Virus record (IMG/VR): IMGVR_UViG_3300027896_000017
Coordinates: 52,768-116,767 of that record
DNA length: 64,000 nucleotides
DNA from: a virus
Direction: 5' to 3' (one strand)
Shown: positions 17,001-25,055 of the stretch, piece after piece
Layout of the letters: the number at the start of each line of letters is the position of its first letter
Position numbering within the stretch: position 1 is the first letter of the stretch
The notes under the pieces: generated by a model
Told to the model about the DNA's origin: nothing
Seen by the model: the letters and a program-made list of their open reading frames with translations, nothing else
Database searches by the model: none
Translations under genes and position numbers: made by a program

Positions 17001-20000
17001 ATGGGCGATAAATATAAAGTTAAAAAAGACGATCTTCGTGCTTTATTTTCCACAGCCGACATGCTCATGGAAAACCGCTATCACGGCCTATATGAAAAAT
17101 TTGGCTGGAAAAAGGGTTCCAATGGGAATTATCATTGCTGGAATGTAGGCGCTCACTCAAAGGGCGCTGACCTTCATGCGTCATTGTCGGTAGATAATAG
17201 AACTGGTCTATGGCATTGTTTTTCCTGCGGTATTAAAGGCAATTTCCAATCGTATTGGAAAGAATACCTGAAAGGAAGACATGGCGACTCATATACTGAT
17301 TTTATTATCGATTTTTTAGGTTTGCAGAATAAAATAAATTTCAGCAAAGAACTTAGCGATCCAGACTATGAAAAGAATTCAAAACAGATATGTGAACTAT
17401 TTGACAGGCTTCAAACAGAAAGAGTAAAAGAGCGCGGTAAGCCTATGATGTTGTCGAGCAGCCTTACAGAAATAATAAAAGAGACAACATCATTACCTAT
17501 GTCTGAATTAAACGAGATGGTAGATAGATTATTGAAGGATACTGAAGCTTTAAATTATCTACATGAAACCCGCAGAATTACTCCTGAAGTAATCAAGAAA
17601 TACAAATTGGGATTAACAGACAAGGGAAAATTTATCTTTCCCCAGATCGGTGCTGATGGTTCATTAATTAACCTGAAAGCATATGATCCACGCAATCCTA
17701 ATACTGATTTCAAGTGGAGTTATCCTCATAGAGGGCTTGGATATGGTCCAATGCCTATCAATAACTTTACTCACCAAAAGATCTATTTCTTTGCCGGCGA
17801 ACCTGACTGTTATTGCGCTTTAGCTATGGGAATAGACGGGGCGGTAACATTAGGGAGTGAAGCCATGACGGACGTAGATAAGATATTTGGAGAAGATAAA
17901 GCCAAACAATTGTTTTATGGAAAAGAAACAGTTGTTTGTCTGGATGCTGACGATTCAGGAATGATCGCGTCAAAAAAGTTAGCTGATTCTCTATATAAAT
18001 ATGTTAAACAGGTTAAAATCATTAATTTTAATATATCAGAAATAAATCCTAATGGATTAGATCCTAATAAAATGATTAAGATTTCTAAAGATGGTAAAGA
18101 AAAAATGAAAAGAGCGGAAAAAGATTTTACCGAATTTATGGTAAAAAATGGGTTTGGTAAAGAAGCCATTGATATGTTTTATGCTTTAGAAAAAGAAACA
18201 ATAGTATATACACAAAATACAGACAGGACATCCAGAGAAATTTTTAAAGTAACCTTACAAGAATCAAGAATGCCAAAGTATTATAGTTTTGATGGTAGTA
18301 AGGTCATTCGTTTAGTGGCGTCAGTGGGAGATTTTGATGGAAGGGCCATTTTATATCCTAAAGAAATTGGTGTTAAATGTGGCGCAATGTGCAATCCCGA
18401 CAATGTTACGACAATGTGCAGATATTGCAAATTACCTACATTATCAGGATTTAACAAAGCTTCTAGTCAAACATTACATATTGAACGGGAGCTACCCAAG
18501 GAATTTGAAAATGATCCCACTTATATTAAAGCTACCGAACACGATATATTAGGACTTGTAGAAGTAACTGAAAATCAGAAATTACAGCAAATTAAAAAAT
18601 TGTGTCAGATTAATGACCACTGTAAAAGCGCTATTATTCAAGATTTGGCTCATGAAAAACTTTTACACGTCAGATTGGTTAAAGATATTAACGAATTTGG
18701 CGATCCTACCGATTCGGCCGGACAGACATTTACAGCTATTGATATGGACGCTTATATGGTTGAAAAGGATATTTATCCTAATCGATCTTATGAATTTGAG
18801 GCCGTTTTAACCACATCTTGGAATGGCCAGCAAAGCGTATTATTTTGCCATAAAGCCGAACCAATAGCGACTTGTATTGATACATTTAAAATGGATCAGC
18901 AGAATTATGAAATTCTGCAAGTTTTTAAGCCAAAGCCAAATGAAACTATTAAACAGCATCTTAAAAGGCGATATGACATATTCGCCAACGCCTGCGGTGT
19001 AACTGAAAGGCGAGAAATGTTTTTTGTAGAAGATTTGGTTTTCTTCTCTCCATTGCAAATTAATAATAAAAAACTTTTACCAGGAATCACCAGAGGATGG
19101 GTAGAAGCTCTTATTATTGGAGATACAAGAACATGCAAAACATTGATAACTAAATGGTTAAGAAATCATTATAAAATGGGTGATATGGTGACTGGATCTA
19201 CCGCAGTTACTCGTTCAGGATTGTTGGGCGGCATTAGAACGGGATTAAACAGACCAATGGTTTCATGGGGTAAAATACCAATGAATGATGGCGGTTTAAT
19301 TATTATAGATGAATTGAGCAACGTTGATATTAAAACGTTGATTGATTTAACCGGTTGTCGCTCAGAGGGCATTGCTTCTATTGATGGCATCGCTTCTGGT
19401 AAAGTATTAGCAAGAACCAGAAAAATAATGCTCTCAAATCCCAGGGCTATGCGTTCTGAAAATGAAAAGAATCCACCCTATGGAATTATAGGTGTTAAGG
19501 ATTTTTGTGTAAAAGATGAGGTTCTATCTCGTTTTGATATAGTGCTTATTGTTCGGGAAAGCGATGTTCCCGCAGCTTCATATGTTTCATCATATGAACA
19601 AATAAACACTGAATTTAACGAGCTTCAATGTCAGACATTGATACGTTGGATTTATTCAAGAAAACCCGATCAATATGTATTTGAAGAAGGTTTTGAAGAA
19701 GCCATCGATAAGTATATGAAAAAAATGCTTATTAAATATCATGAATCCACACAGTTGGTTAATCAGGAAATGCGAGCTAAATTAATGAGAATGTCTATGG
19801 CATTAGCTGGCGGATTGGCGTCTATGCCGGAAGACGATTGGGATAAAATATATACGAAAATAGAACATCTTGATTATATAGTAGAATTTTTAGACCAAAT
19901 ATATTGTCACCCAAATATGCAGATGGACCACTATTCTAAGATGAAGCGGGCCTCTGAAAAATTAGGCGACATGGCTTTTATGAATAATATCTGTAAATAC

Positions 20001-20387
20001 ATAGATATTAATCAACTCATTTACGATGATGATTTTACTGAAAAACATATACAACAAATGTTTTATGACTATTTGGAGCGAGTGCAAACAAAAGATTTAT
20101 ATATTCCCGATGTTAATAATGTTAAATTGCAGAGTATAGGACTTAAGATATATGAAAGTACCCCTAAACTTATCAATCTGCTTGTATCAAAAAATTGTTT
20201 TACCAGATCCAAAAAGGGTACTTATAGAAAAACTAAACAATTCAACATATGGTTATTAAAAAGATTGGAGTTAGGTAATGAAGCCCCTACATCCAATATA
20301 CTTGAGTGTGTCAAAAATCAACAAAACTCTATTATCATTGAGGCTACAGAGAGATTTGGACGACCTGGTAGGCAAAATTCGATCTAA
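17001..20387 (+). CDS. DnaG-type primase fused to MCM-like AAA+ helicase
   Basis: The 1128-residue protein starts with a primase zinc-binding domain (C46, H52, C73, C76, with the HCFSCG motif). A TOPRIM domain follows, with catalytic Glu267 (GEPD) and the CLDADDSG motif (D315, D317). A middle part holds four Cys (CGAMC...CRYC, about 456-474), perhaps a zinc-bearing OB fold. The C-terminal AAA+ domain is MCM-like, with Walker A GDTRTCKT (707-714), Walker B IIIDE (770-771), sensor 1 KIMLSNPRA and the arginine finger LSRFD (R844). It should prime and unwind DNA at the phage fork. No DnaB-type helicase is seen in the window. The Walker A has Cys where most P-loops have Gly and MCMs have Ala. Confidence 0.87.
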   Translation: MGDKYKVKKDDLRALFSTADMLMENRYHGLYEKFGWKKGSNGNYHCWNVGAHSKGADLHASLSVDNRTGLWHCFSCGIKGNFQSYWKEYLKGRHGDSYTDFIIDFLGLQNKINFSKELSDPDYEKNSKQICELFDRLQTERVKERGKPMMLSSSLTEIIKETTSLPMSELNEMVDRLLKDTEALNYLHETRRITPEVIKKYKLGLTDKGKFIFPQIGADGSLINLKAYDPRNPNTDFKWSYPHRGLGYGPMPINNFTHQKIYFFAGEPDCYCALAMGIDGAVTLGSEAMTDVDKIFGEDKAKQLFYGKETVVCLDADDSGMIASKKLADSLYKYVKQVKIINFNISEINPNGLDPNKMIKISKDGKEKMKRAEKDFTEFMVKNGFGKEAIDMFYALEKETIVYTQNTDRTSREIFKVTLQESRMPKYYSFDGSKVIRLVASVGDFDGRAILYPKEIGVKCGAMCNPDNVTTMCRYCKLPTLSGFNKASSQTLHIERELPKEFENDPTYIKATEHDILGLVEVTENQKLQQIKKLCQINDHCKSAIIQDLAHEKLLHVRLVKDINEFGDPTDSAGQTFTAIDMDAYMVEKDIYPNRSYEFEAVLTTSWNGQQSVLFCHKAEPIATCIDTFKMDQQNYEILQVFKPKPNETIKQHLKRRYDIFANACGVTERREMFFVEDLVFFSPLQINNKKLLPGITRGWVEALIIGDTRTCKTLITKWLRNHYKMGDMVTGSTAVTRSGLLGGIRTGLNRPMVSWGKIPMNDGGLIIIDELSNVDIKTLIDLTGCRSEGIASIDGIASGKVLARTRKIMLSNPRAMRSENEKNPPYGIIGVKDFCVKDEVLSRFDIVLIVRESDVPAASYVSSYEQINTEFNELQCQTLIRWIYSRKPDQYVFEEGFEEAIDKYMKKMLIKYHESTQLVNQEMRAKLMRMSMALAGGLASMPEDDWDKIYTKIEHLDYIVEFLDQIYCHPNMQMDHYSKMKRASEKLGDMAFMNNICKYIDINQLIYDDDFTEKHIQQMFYDYLERVQTKDLYIPDVNNVKLQSIGLKIYESTPKLINLLVSKNCFTRSKKGTYRKTKQFNIWLLKRLELGNEAPTSNILECVKNQQNSIIIEATERFGRPGRQNSI

Positions 20388-20958
20388 AGAAGAAGTTGAT
20401 ACGTATAATTGGAAATATAAACAATTAAAATCCGTATTGGATTTTTATATTGAAGAAAAGTATTGTAAGATTTATAAAAATGAATTGATGCAATGGGAAG
20501 AATTAAATTCGGCAGTGTATTATGTTGAACAAACTAAGGAAAAAATGTTGAAAGCAAAGATACTGTCAACACCTGGAATGAAAGACTATCTAGTGGTACA
20601 TTCGGTATTTAAGACAAATGATTTTAAAAGTACCGATTGGTTTATTAAAGAAATGTTACAAATTCTTGTAATTACCGATGAAGATGTTCTAAGGCTTCAT
20701 AAATTACAATATGTACCACCAGAATTATTAAATAAATTATCAATGTTTGATCCTGAACCTATAGGATTAAGAGTTGATAATGTAAGAGTAGAATATACGC
20801 ATGGGTTTAAAAATAGTATTGATTTAATTGAGACGGATTGGGAAGAAATAAAGGCCAATACCGTTAATGTTCAAGAAGTGTTGAGTAAATATAAGCCAAT
20901 TGATGCGGGGACCAGATCTGTAATAGACAATTCGTTTTATGATGGCATCCCGTTTTAA
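20278..20958 (+). CDS. Replication-linked protein with SSB-like C-terminal tip
   Basis: The start lies inside the end of the primase-helicase gene, overlapping it by 110 bases. GGAG eight bases before the ATG supports it, though a later start is possible. The 226-residue product is helical and acidic. It ends in NSFYDGIPF, close to the DDDIPF tip by which bacterial SSB proteins recruit partners. The overlap implies tight co-expression with primase-MCM. It could be a loader, a primase accessory factor or an ssDNA-binding protein. No OB-fold or other domain is recognised, so only the tip and the context are solid. Confidence 0.6.
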   Translation: MKPLHPIYLSVSKINKTLLSLRLQRDLDDLVGKIRSKEEVDTYNWKYKQLKSVLDFYIEEKYCKIYKNELMQWEELNSAVYYVEQTKEKMLKAKILSTPGMKDYLVVHSVFKTNDFKSTDWFIKEMLQILVITDEDVLRLHKLQYVPPELLNKLSMFDPEPIGLRVDNVRVEYTHGFKNSIDLIETDWEEIKANTVNVQEVLSKYKPIDAGTRSVIDNSFYDGIPF

Positions 20959-20983
20959 TTAGTTATTATTAACGAACATTTGT

Positions 20984-20997
20984 AATAACTATAATAG
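20984..20997 (+). promoter_or_regulatory. Candidate phage promoter, AATAACTATAATAG motif
   Basis: This is an exact repeat of the 14-mer at 4077, with TATAAT at 20990-20995. It lies 30 bases before the start of the 21027 gene in an otherwise short intergenic gap. Confidence 0.5.
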
Positions 20998-21026
20998 AGT
21001 AATTAACCTTAACTTATGGAGGAACC

Positions 21027-21752
21027 ATGAGTGATTTAAGTCAGTTTTTTTCAGAAGTCAGCCAGGAAGAAAAGAAGAGATTGCAAAGCGGAGCCGATAA
21101 TGCAAGATCTGAAATGGGCGCAGTTGCTATAGCTTATCCTGGGAAATATGTGTGTGAAATTCCGGCATTTTCATACAAAGAAAGAGACACCAATAAAACC
21201 GTATGTTTTCCTGATATTTTCATATCTCCCAAGAAGGGTAGCTTAAATTTAGTTCTTAGTTTTAAAGTTGTTGATGGGACCGATAAGGTTCCTAAAGGTG
21301 CATCTATATTTATGAATATCGTATTGGTCCCTAAAGATAAAAGTCAAGAAAATATTGATAAAATTCTAATGTATACCAAGCCGCGTTTGATGATTCTAAC
21401 TGGAACCACCCATCTTGATATGACGCAGGAGTGGTTTGAGGAATGGTTGATGCCTAAATTCGAATGGAAGAATGATCAATTCGTTTTAATAAAAGATCAT
21501 AAAATGAAGCAAAGAGTGTTGGTCACTGTAGACGAAAAGCAGGGCACTGATGATAAAATAAGATTGTCAGTTGTAGATATTGCTGTCGCTACGCCATCTG
21601 AAAAAAGCGTATCGTTTGATATGAAAAATGCAAACGCCACAATTGATCCCGCTTTGAATATGAATGTTTCTGATAGAAATATTTCATATGAAGAGGCGCA
21701 AAATAGTGGTGTAGTAGCGGCACCCAACATTCCTGATATGGAAGCTTTCTAA
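21027..21752 (+). CDS. Putative single-stranded DNA-binding protein
   Basis: TGGAGGA precedes the ATG. The 241-residue product has a beta-rich core (about residues 30-110: GKYVCEIPAFSY, SLNLVLSFKVV, GASIFMNIVLV), a helical-aromatic middle (WFEEWLMPKFEW) and a disordered acidic tail ending in NIPDMEAF. This order, an OB-like barrel then a linker and an acidic aromatic tip, resembles phage SSB proteins. The gene has its own promoter-like motif and terminator, which suits a protein needed in large amounts. I cannot identify a named SSB family, so this is a structural guess supported by the position between primase-helicase and recombination genes. Confidence 0.5.
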   Translation: MSDLSQFFSEVSQEEKKRLQSGADNARSEMGAVAIAYPGKYVCEIPAFSYKERDTNKTVCFPDIFISPKKGSLNLVLSFKVVDGTDKVPKGASIFMNIVLVPKDKSQENIDKILMYTKPRLMILTGTTHLDMTQEWFEEWLMPKFEWKNDQFVLIKDHKMKQRVLVTVDEKQGTDDKIRLSVVDIAVATPSEKSVSFDMKNANATIDPALNMNVSDRNISYEEAQNSGVVAAPNIPDMEAF

Positions 21753-21761
21753 ATCTTTATG

Positions 21762-21802
21762 GCTGGTTTATTTTTTTATAATAAACCAGCTAATCTTTTT
21801 TT
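21762..21802 (+). terminator. Intrinsic terminator
   Basis: A 10-bp stem (GCTGGTTTAT with ATAAACCAGC) is followed by TAA and a T-run. It separates the putative SSB gene from the next one. Confidence 0.75.
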
Positions 21803-21813
21803 ACGGAGGAACT

Positions 21814-22902
21814 ATGATTAAGGGACTTACTCATTCTGAAGATGGAGTAATGAACAAGGTTACTAAATACAAAGGTAAAATATCGACTGGGTACGCCCCT
21901 AATGAAGGGCCTAATAAGGAAAATCATCCGGTTCCAGCGGGCTTCTTTAGAATATTAAAAGAAGTTATAAAAAACCAAAGAATAGGCATGACTCAACAAA
22001 TAGTTGCAGTTAAAGATTGGGTTTTAAATGAGTCTGTTCAAAAAATGTTAGAACAAAGCTGCAACAATAATCCTCTGCCAAGAAGAATAGAAGTGGTTTG
22101 TTTATATAAAGATTTTACTGAAATGTGGGAAAGTTCATTATGTATGTATTCTGGGACTGAAGGACTTTTATGTAAAAGTCATGGTATAGGAACTTTGGCA
22201 AAATATTTAACAATTAATGGCAACGATCGAACATGGCAGCAGAAAAATTGTTTATATGAAAATTGTCCGGAATTCAAAGCTGGAAAATGCAAACCTATGG
22301 GATTGATGAAATGTTTTCCAATTATTGATATGTCTCCAAATCCATATCGATTTGAAACTAGAAGCATTAATACCATTATAGGTATCGAATCATCATTTTA
22401 TGATTTGATGACATTAATGCGAGCTGCTCATATGGTAAAACAAATAGAGGCCGGTCGTGAACTTCCATTTGATGGATTGTTTGGGGCTAAGGTTTTTTTA
22501 ATACAAAGAAAAGTTAAATCTGGTGGAAAAAATGTATTTATTACTGATATGGAACCAACCCCAGATTTTTCAACTTCTATTATGGAACCTATTAAAAGAG
22601 GATTGGCAGCTAAAGCAAAACAATCCAGAATGATAGGCGAGGCTGGATCTGTTTCGCTACTTGGTGATGCCAGTGACAGATTACTTGAAGCGTCACGACT
22701 GGCTTTAACAGATGCTACTGAAGCGGAAACTGTCCCATTAGATATAGACTCTCAACGCGAAATTGCTATCAATTTTGGATCCAATGCAGATGAGGAGTCT
22801 ACCACTCAATCTATTATTATAGAAAAAAATATTATTCCAGAAGATTTAAGTAAAAAGGCTGCTGAAACATTATTGTCTCCTTCAGCATCGCCGGATAAAT
22901 AA
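21814..22902 (+). CDS. Phage Cys-rich protein of the RDF/gp3-like family
   Basis: GGAGGA precedes the ATG. The 362-residue protein has the layout of the phage family annotated as recombination directionality factor-like (phiC31 gp3-like) or 'hydrolase or metal-binding protein'. It shows an N-terminal IKGL start, a central cysteine set (C146, C151, C159, C167; CPEFKAGKCKPMG) probably binding zinc, then a beta stretch with RFETRSINTI. A long helical, low-complexity tail follows. No integrase is present, so a role in excision cannot be assumed. In virulent phages such genes usually sit among recombination genes, as here. The stop overlaps the beginning of a large structured RNA. Confidence 0.6.
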   Translation: MIKGLTHSEDGVMNKVTKYKGKISTGYAPNEGPNKENHPVPAGFFRILKEVIKNQRIGMTQQIVAVKDWVLNESVQKMLEQSCNNNPLPRRIEVVCLYKDFTEMWESSLCMYSGTEGLLCKSHGIGTLAKYLTINGNDRTWQQKNCLYENCPEFKAGKCKPMGLMKCFPIIDMSPNPYRFETRSINTIIGIESSFYDLMTLMRAAHMVKQIEAGRELPFDGLFGAKVFLIQRKVKSGGKNVFITDMEPTPDFSTSIMEPIKRGLAAKAKQSRMIGEAGSVSLLGDASDRLLEASRLALTDATEAETVPLDIDSQREIAINFGSNADEESTTQSIIIEKNIIPEDLSKKAAETLLSPSASPDK

Positions 22903-22906
22903 TAAA

Positions 22907-23462
22907 TTTTGCATAAGATGTTTTTTTTGTTCAACGTTTCGTTGGATAGTGAAAGTATAATCGATCGTCACGACTGGGACGCATCTAATAAAGTTAAATC
23001 GACACCTCATCTAAGACGCTGCCTGCAGCTTTCTTATCTGAGGGTACGATTTAATTTTATTAGATGCTATCGTGACTAGCTGTATTCGGGAGGATGGCCA
23101 TTGCACACGTTATATTTTTTAGCTCGAAATCAATCGCAAAGCCCCGTCATAGTTCTAAACTGGCTTTCGACAACGTTAGGACCTCTTCAGAGGTAATCTC
23201 ATACATAGTGATCTATGTATGAGATTCCTCCGAAAGGTCCAAACGTTAGTCGTCGCCGGTATTAGAACATGACAAGCTTTGCGATTGATTTCAGTGCTGC
23301 AAAATATAACTAACGGCTCGCACTCACTAATAATCTGAATCCGATCGATCAATCGAATGTGATCTTCGACATGATCGAACAGCTTCAGATTATTCTGGGT
23401 TCGTGTCGAGCCTTGCAACTGAGCCATCCTCCAGTCATTTAATCAATCTTAGTTATGCAAAA
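22907..23462 (+). ncRNA. Large ornate structured RNA A (about 556 nt)
   Basis: The ends pair (TTTTGCATAA, 22907-22916, with TTATGCAAAA, 23453-23462), enclosing a nest of helices. These include a 21-bp helix (22981-23001 with 23047-23067, one G-U) inside GTCACGA/TCGTGAC (22967-22973 with 23070-23076). A 10-bp helix pairs 23089-23098 with 23423-23432, a perfect 16-bp helix pairs 23126-23141 with 23277-23292, and GTTCTAA (23152-23158) pairs with TTAGAAC (23262-23268). GGACCT/AGGTCC (23179 and 23235) encloses a 14-bp hairpin with TGAT loop. GGCTCG/CGAGCC encloses an 11-bp helix (23329-23339 with 23384-23394). No protein frame is convincing. Size and complexity recall ROOL or GOLLD RNAs of phages, but homology is untested. 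Confidence 0.85.
22930..22946 (+). repeat. Palindrome 1 of 4 with YTT centre
   Basis: TTCAACG-TTT-CGTTGGA forms a short hairpin or DNA dyad at the start of structured RNA A. A TATAAT follows at 22956-22961. Related palindromes occur at 23777, 23943 and 24479. Confidence 0.55.
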
Positions 23463-23494
23463 AAAAATAAATTTATTAAAAAGGGAATATAATT

Positions 23495-23761
23495 ATGCCA
23501 AAAAAAACATTAAGCAGAGATTTCATGAAACCAGTTAAACCCGACAATCATTTAGCTCAAATAGTTGGAAATGGACTTTTAACCAGGCCGCAGATAACGC
23601 AAAAAATCTGGAATTATATTAAATTACATAATTTACAGAAAATATCTGATGGCAGGATAATAAAACCAGACCGCAAATTAAAACCAATTTTTAACAACAA
23701 AGCTACTGTTAGTATATTTAATATGTCGAATCTTATTAGAAATCATTTTGAAATTATTTAA
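23495..23761 (+). CDS. SWIB/MDM2-domain protein
   Basis: The 88-residue protein is essentially one SWIB domain: LSRDFMKPVKPDNHLAQIVG, then LLTRPQITQKIWNYIKLHNLQ, DRKLKPIF and VSIFNMSNLIRNHF, which is the family's full motif series. SWIB domains bind proteins in eukaryotic chromatin remodelling and occur alone in chlamydiae and some bacteria and phages, where a DNA or topoisomerase link has been proposed. Here it stands alone between two structured RNAs, with no neighbour in the same transcript other than RNA. AAGGGA precedes the ATG. Its partner in the phage is unknown; a chromatin-like or nucleoid role is speculation. Confidence 0.85.
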   Translation: MPKKTLSRDFMKPVKPDNHLAQIVGNGLLTRPQITQKIWNYIKLHNLQKISDGRIIKPDRKLKPIFNNKATVSIFNMSNLIRNHFEII

Positions 23762-23916
23762 CATTAGAAGTATTGGGCGTTGTTTCGACGCTTGCGCTTA
23801 TATAATAAGTAGACGACATTGAAAATCATGTTTCTCACGTTTAATTGCTCACGAGTACGTGGCAATTAAACTCTAGAAACATATTTTTCAATGAGCGTGT
23901 CGATTTTTAGTAATGT
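23761..23916 (+). ncRNA. Structured RNA B (about 150 nt, long hairpin)
   Basis: ACATTA (23761-23766) can pair with TAATGT (23911-23916). Inside, one long hairpin is built from CATTGAAAA/TTTTCAATG (23817-23825 with 23885-23893), ATGTTTCT/AGAAACAT (23828 and 23875), GTTTAATTGC/GCAATTAAAC (23839-23848 with 23862-23871) and CACG/CGTG. All arms are perfect. It begins just at the stop of the SWIB gene. It may be a separate small RNA or the 3' part of the SWIB transcript. Confidence 0.75.
23777..23791 (+). repeat. Palindrome 2 of 4 with YTT centre
   Basis: GCGTTG-TTT-CGACGC is the counterpart of the palindromes at 22930, 23943 and 24479. A TATAAT follows at 23801-23806, at almost the same distance as in copy 1. 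Confidence 0.5.
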
Positions 23917-23942
23917 CAAAAAAAAGCAATATAGTTAAAAGT

Positions 23943-24092
23943 GCTAGATGTTTCGTCTAGTATGATTTTCTCTAAAAAAAATATAGGGAAAACCCCAATA
24001 GGCTCATCCAAACCCGTGCGGATTTGGATTCGCCCCTTAATTTTACACATTCAATATTAAGTATATTGCTTTAATTAGATGAAAGGAACACA
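23943..24092 (+). promoter_or_regulatory. Structured 5' leader of the 24093 gene, with palindrome 3
   Basis: The leader opens with GCTAGATG-TTT-CGTCTAGT (23943-23961), the third palindrome. It then holds GGGAAAACCCC and a hairpin CCAAACCCG/CGGATTTGG around 24008-24029, followed by GCCCC, which could pair back to the G-run. The compact layout would fit a cis-regulatory element such as a riboswitch or a protein-binding leader. No known class is recognised. Confidence 0.45.
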
Positions 24093-24446
24093 ATGCCGAC
24101 ATTTAATGCAAAAGTTTTATGTCACGCAGTAGTTAAAGTTAATGATGGAGTAGATCCTATTGAATTTATTAAAAATAACAATGAATATATCGTTGAACCG
24201 AAAAATGCGGATGGTTGCATTGTTGCATTTAAACCAAAAGAAGTTAATATTTTAAAAAGAGGTGAACTAACAGATGATAAACTATCTGATAAATTAGATC
24301 AATTTATCCATTTCTCATTTAGGGGTTCTTTAATTTGCGTTGATACTATTAATAGAACCGTAATTAGTTCTGGAAAAGCCAAGCCTGAAGAAATGACAGG
24401 ACCTAAAGAAAAGGGTTATTGGCCATTAAATGTAGAAACATCTTAA
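24093..24446 (+). CDS. Uncharacterised 117-residue protein between RNA elements
   Basis: AAAGGA precedes the ATG. The product is a small soluble alpha/beta protein (VKVNDGVDPIEFIKNN, DGCIVAFKPKEVNILKRGE) with no Cys-rich motif or membrane segment. I do not recognise it. Its only neighbours are the structured leader upstream and structured RNA C, which starts within about 15 bases of the stop. A link to the RNAs, for example as a binding protein, is possible but unsupported. Confidence 0.7.
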   Translation: MPTFNAKVLCHAVVKVNDGVDPIEFIKNNNEYIVEPKNADGCIVAFKPKEVNILKRGELTDDKLSDKLDQFIHFSFRGSLICVDTINRTVISSGKAKPEEMTGPKEKGYWPLNVETS

Positions 24447-24458
24447 ATAAAGAAAAAG

Positions 24459-25026
24459 ATTAATACAAGATTGTTTTGGTCAACGCTTCGTTGACTAGAT
24501 AAATAATATAAACAATAGTTTAGACTCTCACGACCACTACCGGCGACCGCTCCTTGCATCAAAGGGCGTCACAAAATATTAATTGAACGTATTCACCAAC
24601 GCTACGATGCTCCACGATCTACGTGTATGTCAGGTAAACCTGAAATACACTACGACTCGTTGCGCATCTACGCTCTCGATAGCCATTGAATATATCATCT
24701 TCTTGCGCTCATACGCTTACGCGATGGCTTAGAAGATGATACGAGCCTCGGTTTCATATCACTAAAGTTATATGAAACCTCGGTATGTCAAATGGCTATC
24801 ATCGGGGTTCTACGTTCTCACCTGCACAGCCTTCAGTATCCTATCTCATAGCATAGCAATCCTCCACCTCTAAGAGGTGTTTGATTGCCATGCTTACACA
24901 TTCGATAGGTCTTCCGGCTGTGTCGTGAACATTAATATTAAGTGGCGCTTTGAGACCTTTGATGCAAGACGCTTCCGCCGTACGTGGTCGTTCAAGTTAA
25001 ACTATATCAAAATTAGTTGTATTATC
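24459..25026 (+). ncRNA. Large ornate structured RNA C (about 565 nt)
   Basis: AATACAA near 24462 pairs with TTGTATT near 25017, and ATAGTTTA (24515-24522) with TAAACTAT (24998-25005). Further in come CGACCAC/GTGGTCG, CGGCG/CGCCG, a perfect 13-bp helix CTTGCATCAAAGG/CCTTTGATGCAAG and AATATTAAT/ATTAATATT. Interior arms include GTGTAT with TCAGGT/ACCTGA, GATAGCCATT/AATGGCTATC, TATCATCTTCT/AGAAGATGATA, GGTTTCATAT/ATATGAAACC, ACAGCC/GGCTGT, ATCCTATC/GATAGGT and CATAGCAAT/ATTGCCATG. Length, closed ends and multi-arm centre mirror RNA A, although the primary sequence differs. No protein frame is convincing. Confidence 0.85.
24479..24495 (+). repeat. Palindrome 4 of 4 with YTT centre
   Basis: GTCAACG-CTT-CGTTGAC is a perfect 7-bp dyad near the start of structured RNA C. 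It shares the CAACG-YTT-CGTTG core with copy 1 at 22930. Confidence 0.55.
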
Positions 25027-25055
25027 TTTTTTAATTCATATTCAAAGGGGATGTA

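Noticed and set aside
21814-22902. Evidence for a temperate phage from the RDF-like protein
   Set aside because: No integrase, repressor or attachment site is seen. Members of this family also occur in phages without integrases.
23176-23427. Minus-strand 83-codon frame inside RNA A
   Set aside because: It spans the most strongly paired part of the RNA, lacks a ribosome site and has random-looking composition.
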